Shown here one piece after another: positions 44,574 to 53,324 of a stretch of 64,000 nucleotides of DNA. The stretch comes from Rhizobium sp. Leaf262 (GTDB lineage: Bacteria; Pseudomonadota; Alphaproteobacteria; Rhizobiales; Rhizobiaceae): NCBI RefSeq assembly GCF_001422245.1, contig NZ_LMMM01000017.1:67541-131540 (forward strand). Direction: 5' to 3'. The first letter of the stretch is position 1, and each line of letters begins with the position of its first letter. Below the pieces are notes generated by a model. That model was not told where the DNA came from and searched no databases. It worked only from the letters and a program-made list of their open reading frames with translations. The translations under genes were made by a program, and so were the position numbers.

Positions 44574-45194
44574 TCACTGCCCTTTGGCTGCAAGGTAGCC
44601 GGAGATGTTGTTGGCAGAGAATGGGAGATGATCGCCCATCAGTTGCGCGTGCTCCTGGCCGAGCTCCGAACGCCAGTCGCCGAGAAGTTCTGCGCCTACT
44701 GCGACCCAGGTGATTGGCTTGATGCCGACTTGCACCATACGTGCAATAGCGGCGTCCTCGACAATCTTGTTCCACGTTCCAGAAGCATCGATGACGGCAT
44801 AGACGTCATAACCATCTTCTTTCGCTGATAACGCTGCAAAAGCGAGGCAAACCTCTGTCGAGATGCCAGCGATCAGCAGCTTCTTGCGCCCGGTGTTCTT
44901 AACTGCGGTAACAAAGTCCTTGTTATCCCAAGCATTGATTTCGCCCGGGCGGTGGACGATGGTCGCGTCTGGAAGAAGGTTTGTCACGATCGGCATGATA
45001 GGTCCGTTTGGACCATCAGAAGCGCTGGTCGTAATGATTGTCGGCAGCTTGTAGATCTTAGCAAGAGTGGCAAATGCTTTGACGTTGTTATTGAACTCCG
45101 GCGGGCTTTGGGTCTGCACGCCGTTGGCTAGGCCTGTTTGGTGATCGACGAAAAGTACTGCGGAATTCTGGGCTGTAATCCTGTCGTATGACAT
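44574..45194 (-). CDS. Isochorismatase-like cysteine hydrolase (YcaC-type, second copy)
   Basis: A 206-residue protein with Asp17 in VLFVDHQTGL and the nucleophile Cys116 in LIAGISTEVCLAFAAL. The middle HRPGEINAWDNKDFV and ASGTWN segments closely follow E. coli YcaC. AAAGGAGAACGAC precedes ATG. It shares fold and catalytic positions with the gene at 22175 but belongs to a nearer YcaC subgroup. It lies upstream of the luciferase-like gene on the same strand. The substrate is unknown for the family. Confidence 0.92.
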   Translation of the reverse strand: MSYDRITAQNSAVLFVDHQTGLANGVQTQSPPEFNNNVKAFATLAKIYKLPTIITTSASDGPNGPIMPIVTNLLPDATIVHRPGEINAWDNKDFVTAVKNTGRKKLLIAGISTEVCLAFAALSAKEDGYDVYAVIDASGTWNKIVEDAAIARMVQVGIKPITWVAVGAELLGDWRSELGQEHAQLMGDHLPFSANNISGYLAAKGQ

Positions 45195-45478
45195 TGTCGT
45201 TCTCCTTTGATTGATGAGGTCGGTGGTTGATCACTCGACTGCTCTAAAGGTGTCATTCGAAGAGCCCATCCACTAGCGGCAACGGCCGGAACTCATAGTT
45301 GCTGAAATCGGAACAGCGTATGGATGAGACTGGCATCGCAGATGCCGCAAGCGGCTAGCTGTTGAGAGGCTCGCCCTTTTGAGGCTATGTGCTCCCGTAC
45401 AAATCGTAACCGTGATGATCAAGACATCGACGAAAGATACGGCTTCCATCTCTGTTGTGTAACCGATCGGAGGCTAGC

Positions 45479-47782
45479 ATGACGGAAGACAAGCTAGAGG
45501 GTGTTGAAGACTACCGCGCGCCGGCGGGAGGGTGGGGTGCTTTAAAAGCAGTTGCCAGGACCCTTAAAGAACAGCAACTCTCTTTGACCGGCGTTAACGC
45601 GTTACTCAAAGCAAATCAGCCGGACGGGTTTGATTGTCCGGGCTGCGCGTGGCCAGATCCCGACCATACCTCCGCATTTGAGTTCTGCGAAAACGGAGCA
45701 AAGGCGATTACATGGGAGGCCACCCGAAAAAGGGCGGATCCCGAGTTTTTCTCGCTCCATACCGTATCTGAAATGTGGGACTGGAGTGACCATCGCATCG
45801 AAGATTCCGGGCGCCTCACTTCACCGATGGTATATGATGCAGCAAGCGATCGCTTTAAAGCGATATCCTGGCAGCAGGCATTTGATACGATTGGGCAACG
45901 GTTGAGCGAGTTGTCAGATCCAAATCAGGCCGAGTTTTACACGTCTGGCCGCGCCTCAAACGAAGCCGCGTTCCTCTACCAGTTGTTTGTTCGCGCCTTT
46001 GGCACGAACAATTTTCCCGATTGCTCTAACATGTGTCACGAGGCGACGTCGGTCGGGCTTCCCCAGTCGATCGGAGTTGGCAAGGGAACTGTGGAGTTGG
46101 TTGATTTCGACAAATGTGACCTTATCATCAGCATCGGTCACAACCCTGGAACCAATCATCCGAGAATGATGACCACGTTGCACGACGCCTCCAAAAGAGG
46201 GGTCCCGATCATGGTATTCAATCCGCTGCGTGAGCGAGCGCTGGAACGTTTTGCGGCTCCGCAAAATCCTGTCGAGATGATTACTCTTTCCTCGACACCT
46301 ATTGCATCCTCCTACCATCAAATCAAAACGGGAGGCGACATTGCGCTATTGAAAGGACTGATAAAACTGCTTTTCGAGCGGGATCTACTGGAAATCGAGG
46401 ATGGTGGCGCCGGCCTTCTCGACCGCGAATTCATCGATAAACATACCTTTGGACTTGATGAAATCAAGACCGACGTTGAGGGAACAACATGGGACCAGAT
46501 TTACCGGACTTCTGGCCTAGGACGTGAGGATTTCGAGAGCGCACTGAACACATATGTAAAGGCCGATCGGGTTATTATTTGCTATGGGATGGGTGTGACA
46601 CAACACTTCGCTGGAACCGAAATCGTCCAGCAATTGGCGAACCTCCTCATGCTTCGCGGAAATATCGGAAAGCCGGGGGCCGGCCTGTGCCCGTTGCGCG
46701 GGCACTCCAACGTACAGGGGGATCGAACTGTCGGGATCACAGAAATGCCGAGCGCCGCACTTCTGGACGGCATCGAGAAAGCTTTTGGCTTCAGACCACC
46801 GGCGGAGAAAGGCCATAACGCTGTCGAGAGCCTAAAAGCGATTATTTCAAGGAAATCCAAAGCACTGATTTGCCTCGGAGGAAATCTTGCTGTCGCTATG
46901 CCGGACCCCGATGCTGTGTTCGAGGGCATGCGGCAACTTGAGCTGGCCGTTCATATCGCTACAAAGCCCAATCGATCTCATCTGCTGACGGCGGAAACAT
47001 CGATCTTGCTGCCTGTCCTCGGCAGAACCGACCAAGATCAGCAAGGCACCGGGCTACAATCCGTGACAGTCGAGGACTCGATGTCGATGGTTCACGCCTC
47101 GAAGGGTTTCCTCAAACCTCCGAGCGAACAACTTCTGTCAGAGCCAGCGATCATTGCCGGGATTGCCAAAGCCACAATTGGGGAACGCTACCAGATACCA
47201 TGGGACGAGATGGTGGAAGACTATGACCGCATCCGAGACAGAATCGAGATCGTCTTTCCTGAGTTCTTCGACTTCAATCTCAGAGTTCGCAAGCCAGGCG
47301 GTTTCCGTCTGGATATCCCTGCATCGAGACGTGAGTGGCATACGCCAAACCGGAAAGCCAATTTTCTGGTTGCGGCAGGGCTTGAGGACGATCCGCGATT
47401 GGTCGACCCCAAGTGCCTTGTTCTGACGACCATCCGCGCCCACGGTCAGTACAACACGACCATCTATAATATGGATGACCGTTATCGGGGCATTTTTGGC
47501 AGACGGGACGTGATTCTTATGAACAAAGCCGATATGGACCTACGCGGTATCACCGAAGGGGAGCAAGTTCAGGTCGCTGGAATGGACATCGGCCAACCTT
47601 TGAAATCACGTGTTCTGACTGGTTTCATAGCGGTTGAATACAACATTCCGCAAGGTTCGGTCGCAGGCTATTATCCAGAACTCAATAAGGTGATGGCGCT
47701 ATCCGATTTCGACCCGAGATCAGGAACTCCGGCTTACAAGGGGGCGCCTGTGACGATCTCCAAGTGGAGCCCGTCACAGTGA
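45479..47782 (+). CDS. FdhF/YdeP-type molybdopterin oxidoreductase
   Basis: A 767-residue alpha-subunit-like molybdopterin oxidoreductase. Near the N-terminus, CPGCAWP (C53, C56) and FEFCENG (C70) are the family's cluster-type cysteines. The cofactor region includes FYTSGRASNEAAFLYQLFVRAFGTNNFPDCSNMCHEATSVGL. The C-terminal dinucleotide-binding part reads TIRAHGQYNTTIYN and YNIPQGSVAGYYPELN. YdeP-like proteins are formate-dehydrogenase relatives, and E. coli YdeP is linked to acid resistance. CGGAGGCTAGC precedes ATG at 45479. It stands alone here; no beta subunit or FdhD is adjacent. Confidence 0.93.
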   Translation: MTEDKLEGVEDYRAPAGGWGALKAVARTLKEQQLSLTGVNALLKANQPDGFDCPGCAWPDPDHTSAFEFCENGAKAITWEATRKRADPEFFSLHTVSEMWDWSDHRIEDSGRLTSPMVYDAASDRFKAISWQQAFDTIGQRLSELSDPNQAEFYTSGRASNEAAFLYQLFVRAFGTNNFPDCSNMCHEATSVGLPQSIGVGKGTVELVDFDKCDLIISIGHNPGTNHPRMMTTLHDASKRGVPIMVFNPLRERALERFAAPQNPVEMITLSSTPIASSYHQIKTGGDIALLKGLIKLLFERDLLEIEDGGAGLLDREFIDKHTFGLDEIKTDVEGTTWDQIYRTSGLGREDFESALNTYVKADRVIICYGMGVTQHFAGTEIVQQLANLLMLRGNIGKPGAGLCPLRGHSNVQGDRTVGITEMPSAALLDGIEKAFGFRPPAEKGHNAVESLKAIISRKSKALICLGGNLAVAMPDPDAVFEGMRQLELAVHIATKPNRSHLLTAETSILLPVLGRTDQDQQGTGLQSVTVEDSMSMVHASKGFLKPPSEQLLSEPAIIAGIAKATIGERYQIPWDEMVEDYDRIRDRIEIVFPEFFDFNLRVRKPGGFRLDIPASRREWHTPNRKANFLVAAGLEDDPRLVDPKCLVLTTIRAHGQYNTTIYNMDDRYRGIFGRRDVILMNKADMDLRGITEGEQVQVAGMDIGQPLKSRVLTGFIAVEYNIPQGSVAGYYPELNKVMALSDFDPRSGTPAYKGAPVTISKWSPSQ

Positions 47783-48298
47783 CTTAGGCAGATATTCGCG
47801 TTCGACACTTCCGAACTCTGCGATCCCTTGAGTAGATTATCCCTGGCCGCGGTCCTACTTCGCTGGCTTCTACCATTCGGACAGGCGAATCTAGCTACGC
47901 ATCTCACGGAATTGGAGCTCATCTGACGCGAGCGAAGGTTGCGGCTTGAAGGGGACTGGGATAACACCTCGTCCTTATTACCTTGGTCGTCCGCAATCGA
48001 TTGAGTGAAAGTTCCTCTCAGGAACGTCTGCACCGAAATTGAAGCTTCAAAAAAAAAGCTGCCTTCGGTGGCGGTACCGAAGGCAGCAAAGCCTGCGATG
48101 GGCAGGCGCCTGCGGCGAGGACCGCAGTTGAGCGGCGGGGAAACGGCCGTTCACGGCTATATAAAACATCTTCTGCAGCAGCAGTATTGAACAGGGCCTG
48201 GGAAGATGGGACAGCACGAAAATAAGTATCCTTAAGCCATGAGGATTGAATTTGCGCAGCATGGCCAAAGACGGCGGCGAGACCGAACTGGTTCGACT
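47783..48298. other. Intergenic stretch holding a minus-strand terminator
   Basis: No gene is recognisable in this 516-bp gap between the molybdopterin oxidoreductase and the SRPBCC-type gene. Its only clear element is the hairpin plus T-run at 48049-48087. Small frames across the hairpin are not believable genes. Confidence 0.5.
48049..48087 (-). terminator. Strong rho-independent terminator
   Basis: GCTGCCTTCGGT (48058-48069) and ACCGAAGGCAGC (48076-48087) are perfect 12-bp arms with a 6-nt loop. On the minus strand the stem is followed by nine T (A-run 48049-48057 on plus). It ends a minus-strand transcript, most likely that of the SRPBCC-type gene ending 212 bp upstream at 48299. Confidence 0.9.
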
Positions 48299-48754
48299 TT
48301 AAAGCTCTCCATCACTCACAAGCTCTCGGACTTTCTTCAACGTCGACACGACGGCGGCGATGTAGTTGCCACGCATCTCGTTCACCTGAACGCGTTCTTC
48401 ATCAGAACCTTCTACAGCTCCCGCAAACGGCACGCTGAAAGTGAAAGTCAGCCAAAGCCCCTTTTCGCTTTCGCTGATCGTATTTTGAATGAAGCCATCA
48501 CTCCCGACCCTTTCGAATTGAACCTGAACGGGTGGGAAAAAGGTTATTCGTTCTTCATAATCGCCAGTCGGCAGACTGATCTGACGCAACAGGCCATTAT
48601 CCGAACGACTGATGACGTCGCAACGTGACATCCCAGGCACAAACGGAAGTGCGTTGTTCGCCTTCATCTCGAGACCCGTCCAAATGTGCTCTGCCGTCAG
48701 CACAGGCTCAACGCCTTCAGGATTTACTTCAAGTGTATATGAAACGGTTTTCAT
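48299..48754 (-). CDS. SRPBCC/AtaL-like (DUF1857-type) protein
   Basis: A 151-residue START-like protein: EPVLTAEHIWTGLEMKANNALPFVPGMSRCDVISRSDNGLLRQISLPTGDY, then RITFFPPVQVQFERV, ending in the long C-terminal helix YIAAVVSTLKKVRELV. The fold makes a hydrophobic pocket for a lipid or aromatic molecule; the AtaL-like group has no settled function. GAAAGGAAAGTC precedes ATG. It is followed on the same strand by a strong terminator. Confidence 0.82.
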   Translation of the reverse strand: MKTVSYTLEVNPEGVEPVLTAEHIWTGLEMKANNALPFVPGMSRCDVISRSDNGLLRQISLPTGDYEERITFFPPVQVQFERVGSDGFIQNTISESEKGLWLTFTFSVPFAGAVEGSDEERVQVNEMRGNYIAAVVSTLKKVRELVSDGEL

Positions 48755-48804
48755 TTAAGACTTTCCTTTCAAACCAAGTTTTCATGAGTGATCGCGAGGG
48801 TTCG

Positions 48805-48999
48805 TCAAAATGGGCGTGCTATCATTTGCTCATAATAGTCCCGCAAATAGCCAAACCTCTCGGCTCCAAGCTGGGAGATAGCATGCGCTTCATGCTTCTC
48901 CAGTTCAGAAGGTATCGCTCCGTCGAAGCCGCTCGGGGAGCGTCTGTTGGATGTCATGGCTTCTTCAAGCCAACGCGCAATAATGATGTCTTCGTACAT
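48805..48999 (-). CDS. Small protein of unknown function
   Basis: A 64-residue protein from ATG at 48999 (MYEDIIIARWLEEAMTSNR), preceded by AGAGGCTGCAAA. It is acidic and probably helical, ending LGAERFGYLRDYYEQMIARPF. I recognise no family. It lies 50 bp before the SRPBCC-type gene on the same strand and could be its operon partner. A longer in-frame start at 49077 is less likely because it lacks a site. Confidence 0.55.
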   Translation of the reverse strand: MYEDIIIARWLEEAMTSNRRSPSGFDGAIPSELEKHEAHAISQLGAERFGYLRDYYEQMIARPF

Positions 49000-49287
49000 T
49001 TTGCAGCCTCTCGCTTTGGTAGCCAACATAATGCGGCTCGCGAACGAGACTTTGAAGCCTTGCGCCGAAGAAGACATTGTTTCGCTTGATGAATGTAATG
49101 ATTGCGAGTGTCAGGCTGCGTAAGCCGAGGGAGCCTGATCCTCTCGTACGTCTAGCCTGACCCTTGCCCACTGTGCGGCGGTCAGGAACGGAGCGCGACG
49201 CTCTGAGCTATGCATCATTGGATCCAACGATCTTACGTGCTCGCCGGAGTGTCCTCTCAAGCTGCGCTGCATCTAAAAAAATAACTA

Positions 49288-49707
49288 TCAGCGGTCGACC
49301 GTCGCTTTGTCTTTCGAGTCGGACTGTCCTTGGGTGCCGCGGTCAATTCTTCCTTCCTCAGCTTTGAAAAAATACTGGCTGTTCACCAGCCAACCTTTCA
49401 AGGGCCTGAGTGGTAAGATAGATGCTAGCATAACGAGTGGTAGAGACGTGAAAAGGTGGACCCACAAAGGCGGCTGGTAGGCGACTTCTAACCAACACGC
49501 TATGCCGACAGCTGGCACGCTGGTAAAACAGATCGCAAAAAAAGCTGGGCCGTCCGCCGGGTCGGCAAACGTGTAGTCCAGGCCGCAAACCTCACAACTG
49601 GGTTTCAGAGTGAGGAAACCTTGGAACAAGTGGCCTCGTCCACAGCGGGGACATAGCCCCTTTATGCCAGTTTGATAAGGTGATAGTGGCGGCCAATCAG
49701 TGGTCAT
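49288..49707 (-). CDS. DUF983 membrane protein
   Basis: A 139-residue protein. Two CxxC pairs in GLCPRCGRGHLFQGFLTLKPSCEVCGLDY form a probable zinc knuckle, followed by FADPADGPAFFAICF and two membrane helices (FTSVPAVGIACWLEVAY and VHLFTSLPLVMLASILPL). The DUF983 family is common in alphaproteobacteria, often near cytochrome oxidase assembly genes, which are not present here. GGAGGAACCTC precedes ATG at 49707; the longer frame to 49764 is rejected. Confidence 0.9.
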   Translation of the reverse strand: MTTDWPPLSPYQTGIKGLCPRCGRGHLFQGFLTLKPSCEVCGLDYTFADPADGPAFFAICFTSVPAVGIACWLEVAYQPPLWVHLFTSLPLVMLASILPLRPLKGWLVNSQYFFKAEEGRIDRGTQGQSDSKDKATVDR

Positions 49708-49835
49708 TGAGGTTCCTCCAAATTTCCATGGTAGTGGGATGCGGCCAGAGCGCTGGAGGCGCAACGCTTCGCTCCGCTCCCAGCCTTAGTTAAGCAATCC
49801 GAGACTTGCTATTTTTTTGACGCGTCGGTCTGCAT

Positions 49836-50417
49836 CTAGGCAGAGTGAGAGGTCTGCGCAGACACCCTGGCAGCCTTAAGGGCGCGTCCCCACCAGGTAA
49901 GCTGATCGAGGAGATTTTGTGCGGCCTCACCCAAATGAGGGTAATCACCTAGGGTTTTGCCGTCTTTCACCACCGATAAGTATTCGGGGAAGGATATGTG
50001 AACACCAGTCTTGACAGAGACAGCACTCATCTCAACGAAGATCAACCGGAGTTGCTCAACGGCGCGAGCTCCGCCAACGCCGCCGTAACCGACGAAAGCA
50101 ACGGGCTTATGGATGAACTCTCCAAGGTCAATTGCATTCTTAAGCACAGCCGTCGGCGCATGGTTATATTCTGCTACGGTGAAAATGAAGCCGTCAAACT
50201 CGCGGAGTGTCCTCTTCCATCGCTCCGCAGTCTCACTTTCTACCGTTGTCGCTCGCTCTTCACCGAAAAAATGCATGGGAAAGTCCAACAGATCGAGGAT
50301 CTCGACCTTCAAATCGGGGCGTCGATCCGCAATTTCGTGAACCCATCTCGCGGGGTGGTCCGCAAACCGACCCATCCGGGTACTTCCAACAATGACGGCA
50401 ATTTTCAATTCACTCAT
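49836..50417 (-). CDS. NADPH-dependent FMN reductase (flavodoxin-like)
   Basis: A 193-residue flavodoxin-fold protein. IAVIVGSTRMGRFADHPARW is the FMN-phosphate loop, followed by DGFIFTVAEYNHAPTAVLKNAIDL and FVGYGGVGGARAVEQLR. These match the SsuE/ArsH-like NAD(P)H FMN reductases. AAGGAACGAGCC precedes ATG. The family reduces quinones or supplies reduced FMN to monooxygenases, for example luciferase-like ones as at 43389; the link to that gene is inference. Confidence 0.92.
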   Translation of the reverse strand: MSELKIAVIVGSTRMGRFADHPARWVHEIADRRPDLKVEILDLLDFPMHFFGEERATTVESETAERWKRTLREFDGFIFTVAEYNHAPTAVLKNAIDLGEFIHKPVAFVGYGGVGGARAVEQLRLIFVEMSAVSVKTGVHISFPEYLSVVKDGKTLGDYPHLGEAAQNLLDQLTWWGRALKAARVSAQTSHSA

Positions 50418-50678
50418 GGCTCGTTCCTTAGATTGTTGAGGGTCAGTCGCGCTACGCGGAGCAAATCAAGTCGATATGTTTCGCGGGTGCTCCTTAGTAG
50501 CGCATGAGGCTGGGATCAGCAGGCTCTGTATAGAACGCGCGGAGGCGATCTAGAACGAGAGCAGATTTCTAATTCTCGACAAGCAGAAATTCACCATCAG
50601 ACGCTTCGTAGCCAACTGACTTGATAACGCATCGATGATGCCTGGCGAGCAGCCGGCGGCAGGCCGCTGCGATGATAG

Positions 50679-51311
50679 TTACTTTGATGGACCAGTATGT
50701 GCCTCGAGCAGCGCGATTTTTCCCTCGAGTTCTGATATTTTTCGTTCCTTTTCCGACAGCAGCTGTTTGACGACGCTCTCGTCTATCATTCGGGGGATAT
50801 GTTGCGGACAGTTCGCATCCCATGCCGTCACCGTGAAAACGATCGCCTGCTCTACGCGGGCATCGTAATCTGCAGGCTTGAGACGAGCCTCGAGATCCGG
50901 GTCGTTTTCAATTACTTTCGCTTCACCCCAAATCTTGACACGCTGGCGGTAGGTGTAGTCCATCAAAAACAAAAAAGCCTTTGGATTGTCGACAAGATTT
51001 CCTTGGGTAATGTACTGACGGTTGCCTGAGAAATCGGCGAAGCCAATCGTTCTGTTGTTTAGAACCTTGAGAAAGCCAGGCGGACCACCCCGATGCTGGA
51101 CGTACGGCTGATCGTCAGAGTTAACGGTCGCTAGATAGACGGTCGTTCTGCTTTCGATGAAAGCTGCTAGATCGTCCGTTATCTCGGTCTGCCAAGAACC
51201 GCCGGTTTCCATCCGCTCGTAACCGCGCCGTGACCCTTTCCTGACTTGAATGTCTTTAACGGCCGGCGTAAAGGCGACATCGCTCGCGTATTGAATATCT
51301 CTTTCTGTCAT
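50679..51311 (-). CDS. Pyridoxamine 5'-phosphate oxidase-like flavin protein
   Basis: A 210-residue split-barrel flavin protein: LAAFIESRTTVYLATVNSDDQPYVQHRGGPPGFLKVLNNRTIGFADFSGNRQYITQGNLVDNPKAFLFLMDYTYRQRVKIWGEA. The C-terminus is a short coiled coil (LLSEKERKISELEGKIALLEAH). It is related to the N-terminal part of the fusion protein at 38353 (HRGGPPGF versus HRGGKPGF). AAAGGCGTAGCTT precedes ATG. It probably binds FMN or F420-like cofactors and reduces an unknown substrate. Confidence 0.9.
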   Translation of the reverse strand: MTERDIQYASDVAFTPAVKDIQVRKGSRRGYERMETGGSWQTEITDDLAAFIESRTTVYLATVNSDDQPYVQHRGGPPGFLKVLNNRTIGFADFSGNRQYITQGNLVDNPKAFLFLMDYTYRQRVKIWGEAKVIENDPDLEARLKPADYDARVEQAIVFTVTAWDANCPQHIPRMIDESVVKQLLSEKERKISELEGKIALLEAHTGPSK

Positions 51312-51669
51312 AAGCTACGCCTTTATTCGCGCGAAAAGCGCGTGATCGGGATCGAGATTAAAATCAAGTAACCGCGGCGACCATCGCTGTTTTGTGCAAT
51401 ACTCTCTTTCGGAAATCTGAGGTCACACGAGCCAGAGCCGATTGGCTAAGTGTTCCGAGATGCGCCGGCTTGTGTTGTAGTTGCGGCGATTTTATACGGA
51501 TCAGAGCAGTCGTGAGGTCACATAGATCGAAGTGCTTCATAAGCAAAATCCCGACAGGGACGTATCATCGCTGGAAGGTAGCGATTTCATCAGGCATTGT
51601 CTTAATGCGGGTCCTGGGGGGGGCGAAATCTCAAATGCGCGCCGCTTGTTGAACCGGCCTCGGCTAGAT
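51312..51669. other. 358-bp gap, no gene recognised
   Basis: Lies between the PNPOx-like gene start and the stop of the hydrolase gene, both on the minus strand. A few short frames exist, but none has a ribosome site with a recognisable product. It must hold the PNPOx-like gene's promoter. Confidence 0.4.
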
Positions 51670-52656
51670 TCATCGGGGAAGCCTAGCCATATATGCTCGG
51701 GTGAAGCTCGCCACTTCGTCCAGCTTCGTGTCCATCGCAAAATGACCCGCATCCAAAATATGAATGTCTGCTTCCGGCAAATCCTTTTTGAAGGCATCGG
51801 CGCCAGCGACCGTAAATGCTGGATCATACTTTCCCCACATGACAAGAGTTGATGGTGTGTGCGCTCGCAACCAGCTTTGCCAAATCGGGTACGCCGCGAT
51901 GTTGTTCTGGTAGTCGAAAATCAGGTCGGACTGGATTTGTTCCTGCCCGGGTCTGTTGAGATATGCGTGTTCGTCCATCCACAGATCCGGATTATAGGCC
52001 TCGATGTTGGGATCTGTACCAAGGTGGCGCGCCCGCGTTACAGCGAGCGACTGCTGTTGTTTGACGACCTCAGCTTGAAAGTCGTCGCGGTTGTTCCAGA
52101 ATGCCTTTCTCTTCTCCCACATGGGGCCGAGTCCCTCTTCGTAGACGTTGCCATTTTGAAAGATTGTCCCCATCACAGATTGGGGCCGCGCCATAGCAAC
52201 GCGCATTCCGACCGGAGCACCATAATCCTGCATGAAGAGCACATATCGATCGAGCTTAAGAGTGTCGGTCAGCTTGATGATTGTTTTAGCCAGGTGATCG
52301 AACGTGTACGTATAATCTTGCGGTGAAGGGGCGTCGCTGTTGCCGAACCCTGGATAGTCAGGAGCGACGAGATGATATTCGTTCCCGAGCCTTTTCATCA
52401 AATCTTCGTACATCCGCGATGAGCTTGGCACGCCGTGTAGCAGAAGGATTGCCGGTTTATCGTGGGAGCCTATTTCCCGGTAGGCGATCTTCGACCCGTC
52501 AATCTCGATCGTACGATAGGTCATCTCGGGTGCGGGGGCGCTGACATCGGCAGCGTTAGCGACCGGGGTCGCGAGAATCACTGCCAAGGTGATTGCGCTC
52601 GTCAATGATGCGAGTTTTTGAGGCGTTTGAGCTGCTTTAAACGGCTCGTTGTTCAT
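51670..52656 (-). CDS. Exported epoxide-hydrolase/dehalogenase-like hydrolase (second copy)
   Basis: A 328-residue paralogue of the gene at 33018. A signal-type N-terminus (SLTSAITLAVILATPVANAA) is followed by LLHGVPSSSRMYEDL, the Asp nucleophile D144 in VLFMQDYGAPVGMR, the acid in WGKYDPAFTV and the His in LDAGHFAMDTKLDE. As in the other copy, Tyr follows the nucleophile where dehalogenases have Trp. GAGGATCCGAACC precedes ATG at 52656; the in-frame start at 52827 is rejected. The natural substrate is unknown; an epoxide or ester is likely. Confidence 0.87.
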   Translation of the reverse strand: MNNEPFKAAQTPQKLASLTSAITLAVILATPVANAADVSAPAPEMTYRTIEIDGSKIAYREIGSHDKPAILLLHGVPSSSRMYEDLMKRLGNEYHLVAPDYPGFGNSDAPSPQDYTYTFDHLAKTIIKLTDTLKLDRYVLFMQDYGAPVGMRVAMARPQSVMGTIFQNGNVYEEGLGPMWEKRKAFWNNRDDFQAEVVKQQQSLAVTRARHLGTDPNIEAYNPDLWMDEHAYLNRPGQEQIQSDLIFDYQNNIAAYPIWQSWLRAHTPSTLVMWGKYDPAFTVAGADAFKKDLPEADIHILDAGHFAMDTKLDEVASFTRAYMARLPR

Positions 52657-53324
52657 GGTTCGGATCCTCACCAAATTTGTTGTCGAGGTGATAATCATCC
52701 ATCTTCGTGGAAGCGAGAACCGCCTCATTTCACAATGGATTGTTTCTTCCAATGAAATAGTGGCTTTGCGCCGAAAGGCCTTCTTGCCTCGGTATAAAGG
52801 CATTCTTAGACTTTTTACTCGCGGCAACGGGCAAATGCTAAAAATGAATATCCGGCCCGTGGATCGTTCGCTGCATCCTGTATGCCCTGATCGGGAATGG
52901 AATGATCGTTATGACGAGGCAGACTCTCATTGTCTCCCGCAAGGAGGAGATGCGCGAGTGTTTGGCAAAGCGGTGCCCGCGCCGCGCATCGTGGAGACTC
53001 CCGTTCGACGCCTGCCTGAACCGAAGGTAGCTACTCTAGTACATTTACTTGAAGCGGACGTTTTAAATGTGGGCGATGTGGTTCCCTGAACGATGCTCTT
53101 TGCCGTGAAACGAAAGGCAAGGTTCCAAAAGAGCTTGCACCGTAGGGAGGCCAAGCCCGGTCGAACGACTCGTGACCGCTCCTTCGCCGAGGAGCACTCA
53201 TCTCTTTTCGCCGCAGATGGCTAACCGCGTTTGTCTGAGCACACAGTCTTGTTTGTTGTCGACTCAACAGTTGGCCACTCCAGAAATCCGAACGATGCGT
53301 TTGGCTAACGTTCAATTGCAAAGC
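52657..53324. other. 668-bp gap, no gene recognised
   Basis: A plus-strand frame (52649-53089) is open but opens across the hydrolase start and shows no known family. The second half may be decayed coding DNA. The stretch separates the detoxification island from the Tn3-scarred transporter region, so a junction may lie here. Confidence 0.4.

Noticed and set aside
52649-53089. A 146-codon plus-strand frame
   Set aside because: It begins across the start of the exported hydrolase, has no ribosome site and shows mixed, unrecognisable composition.
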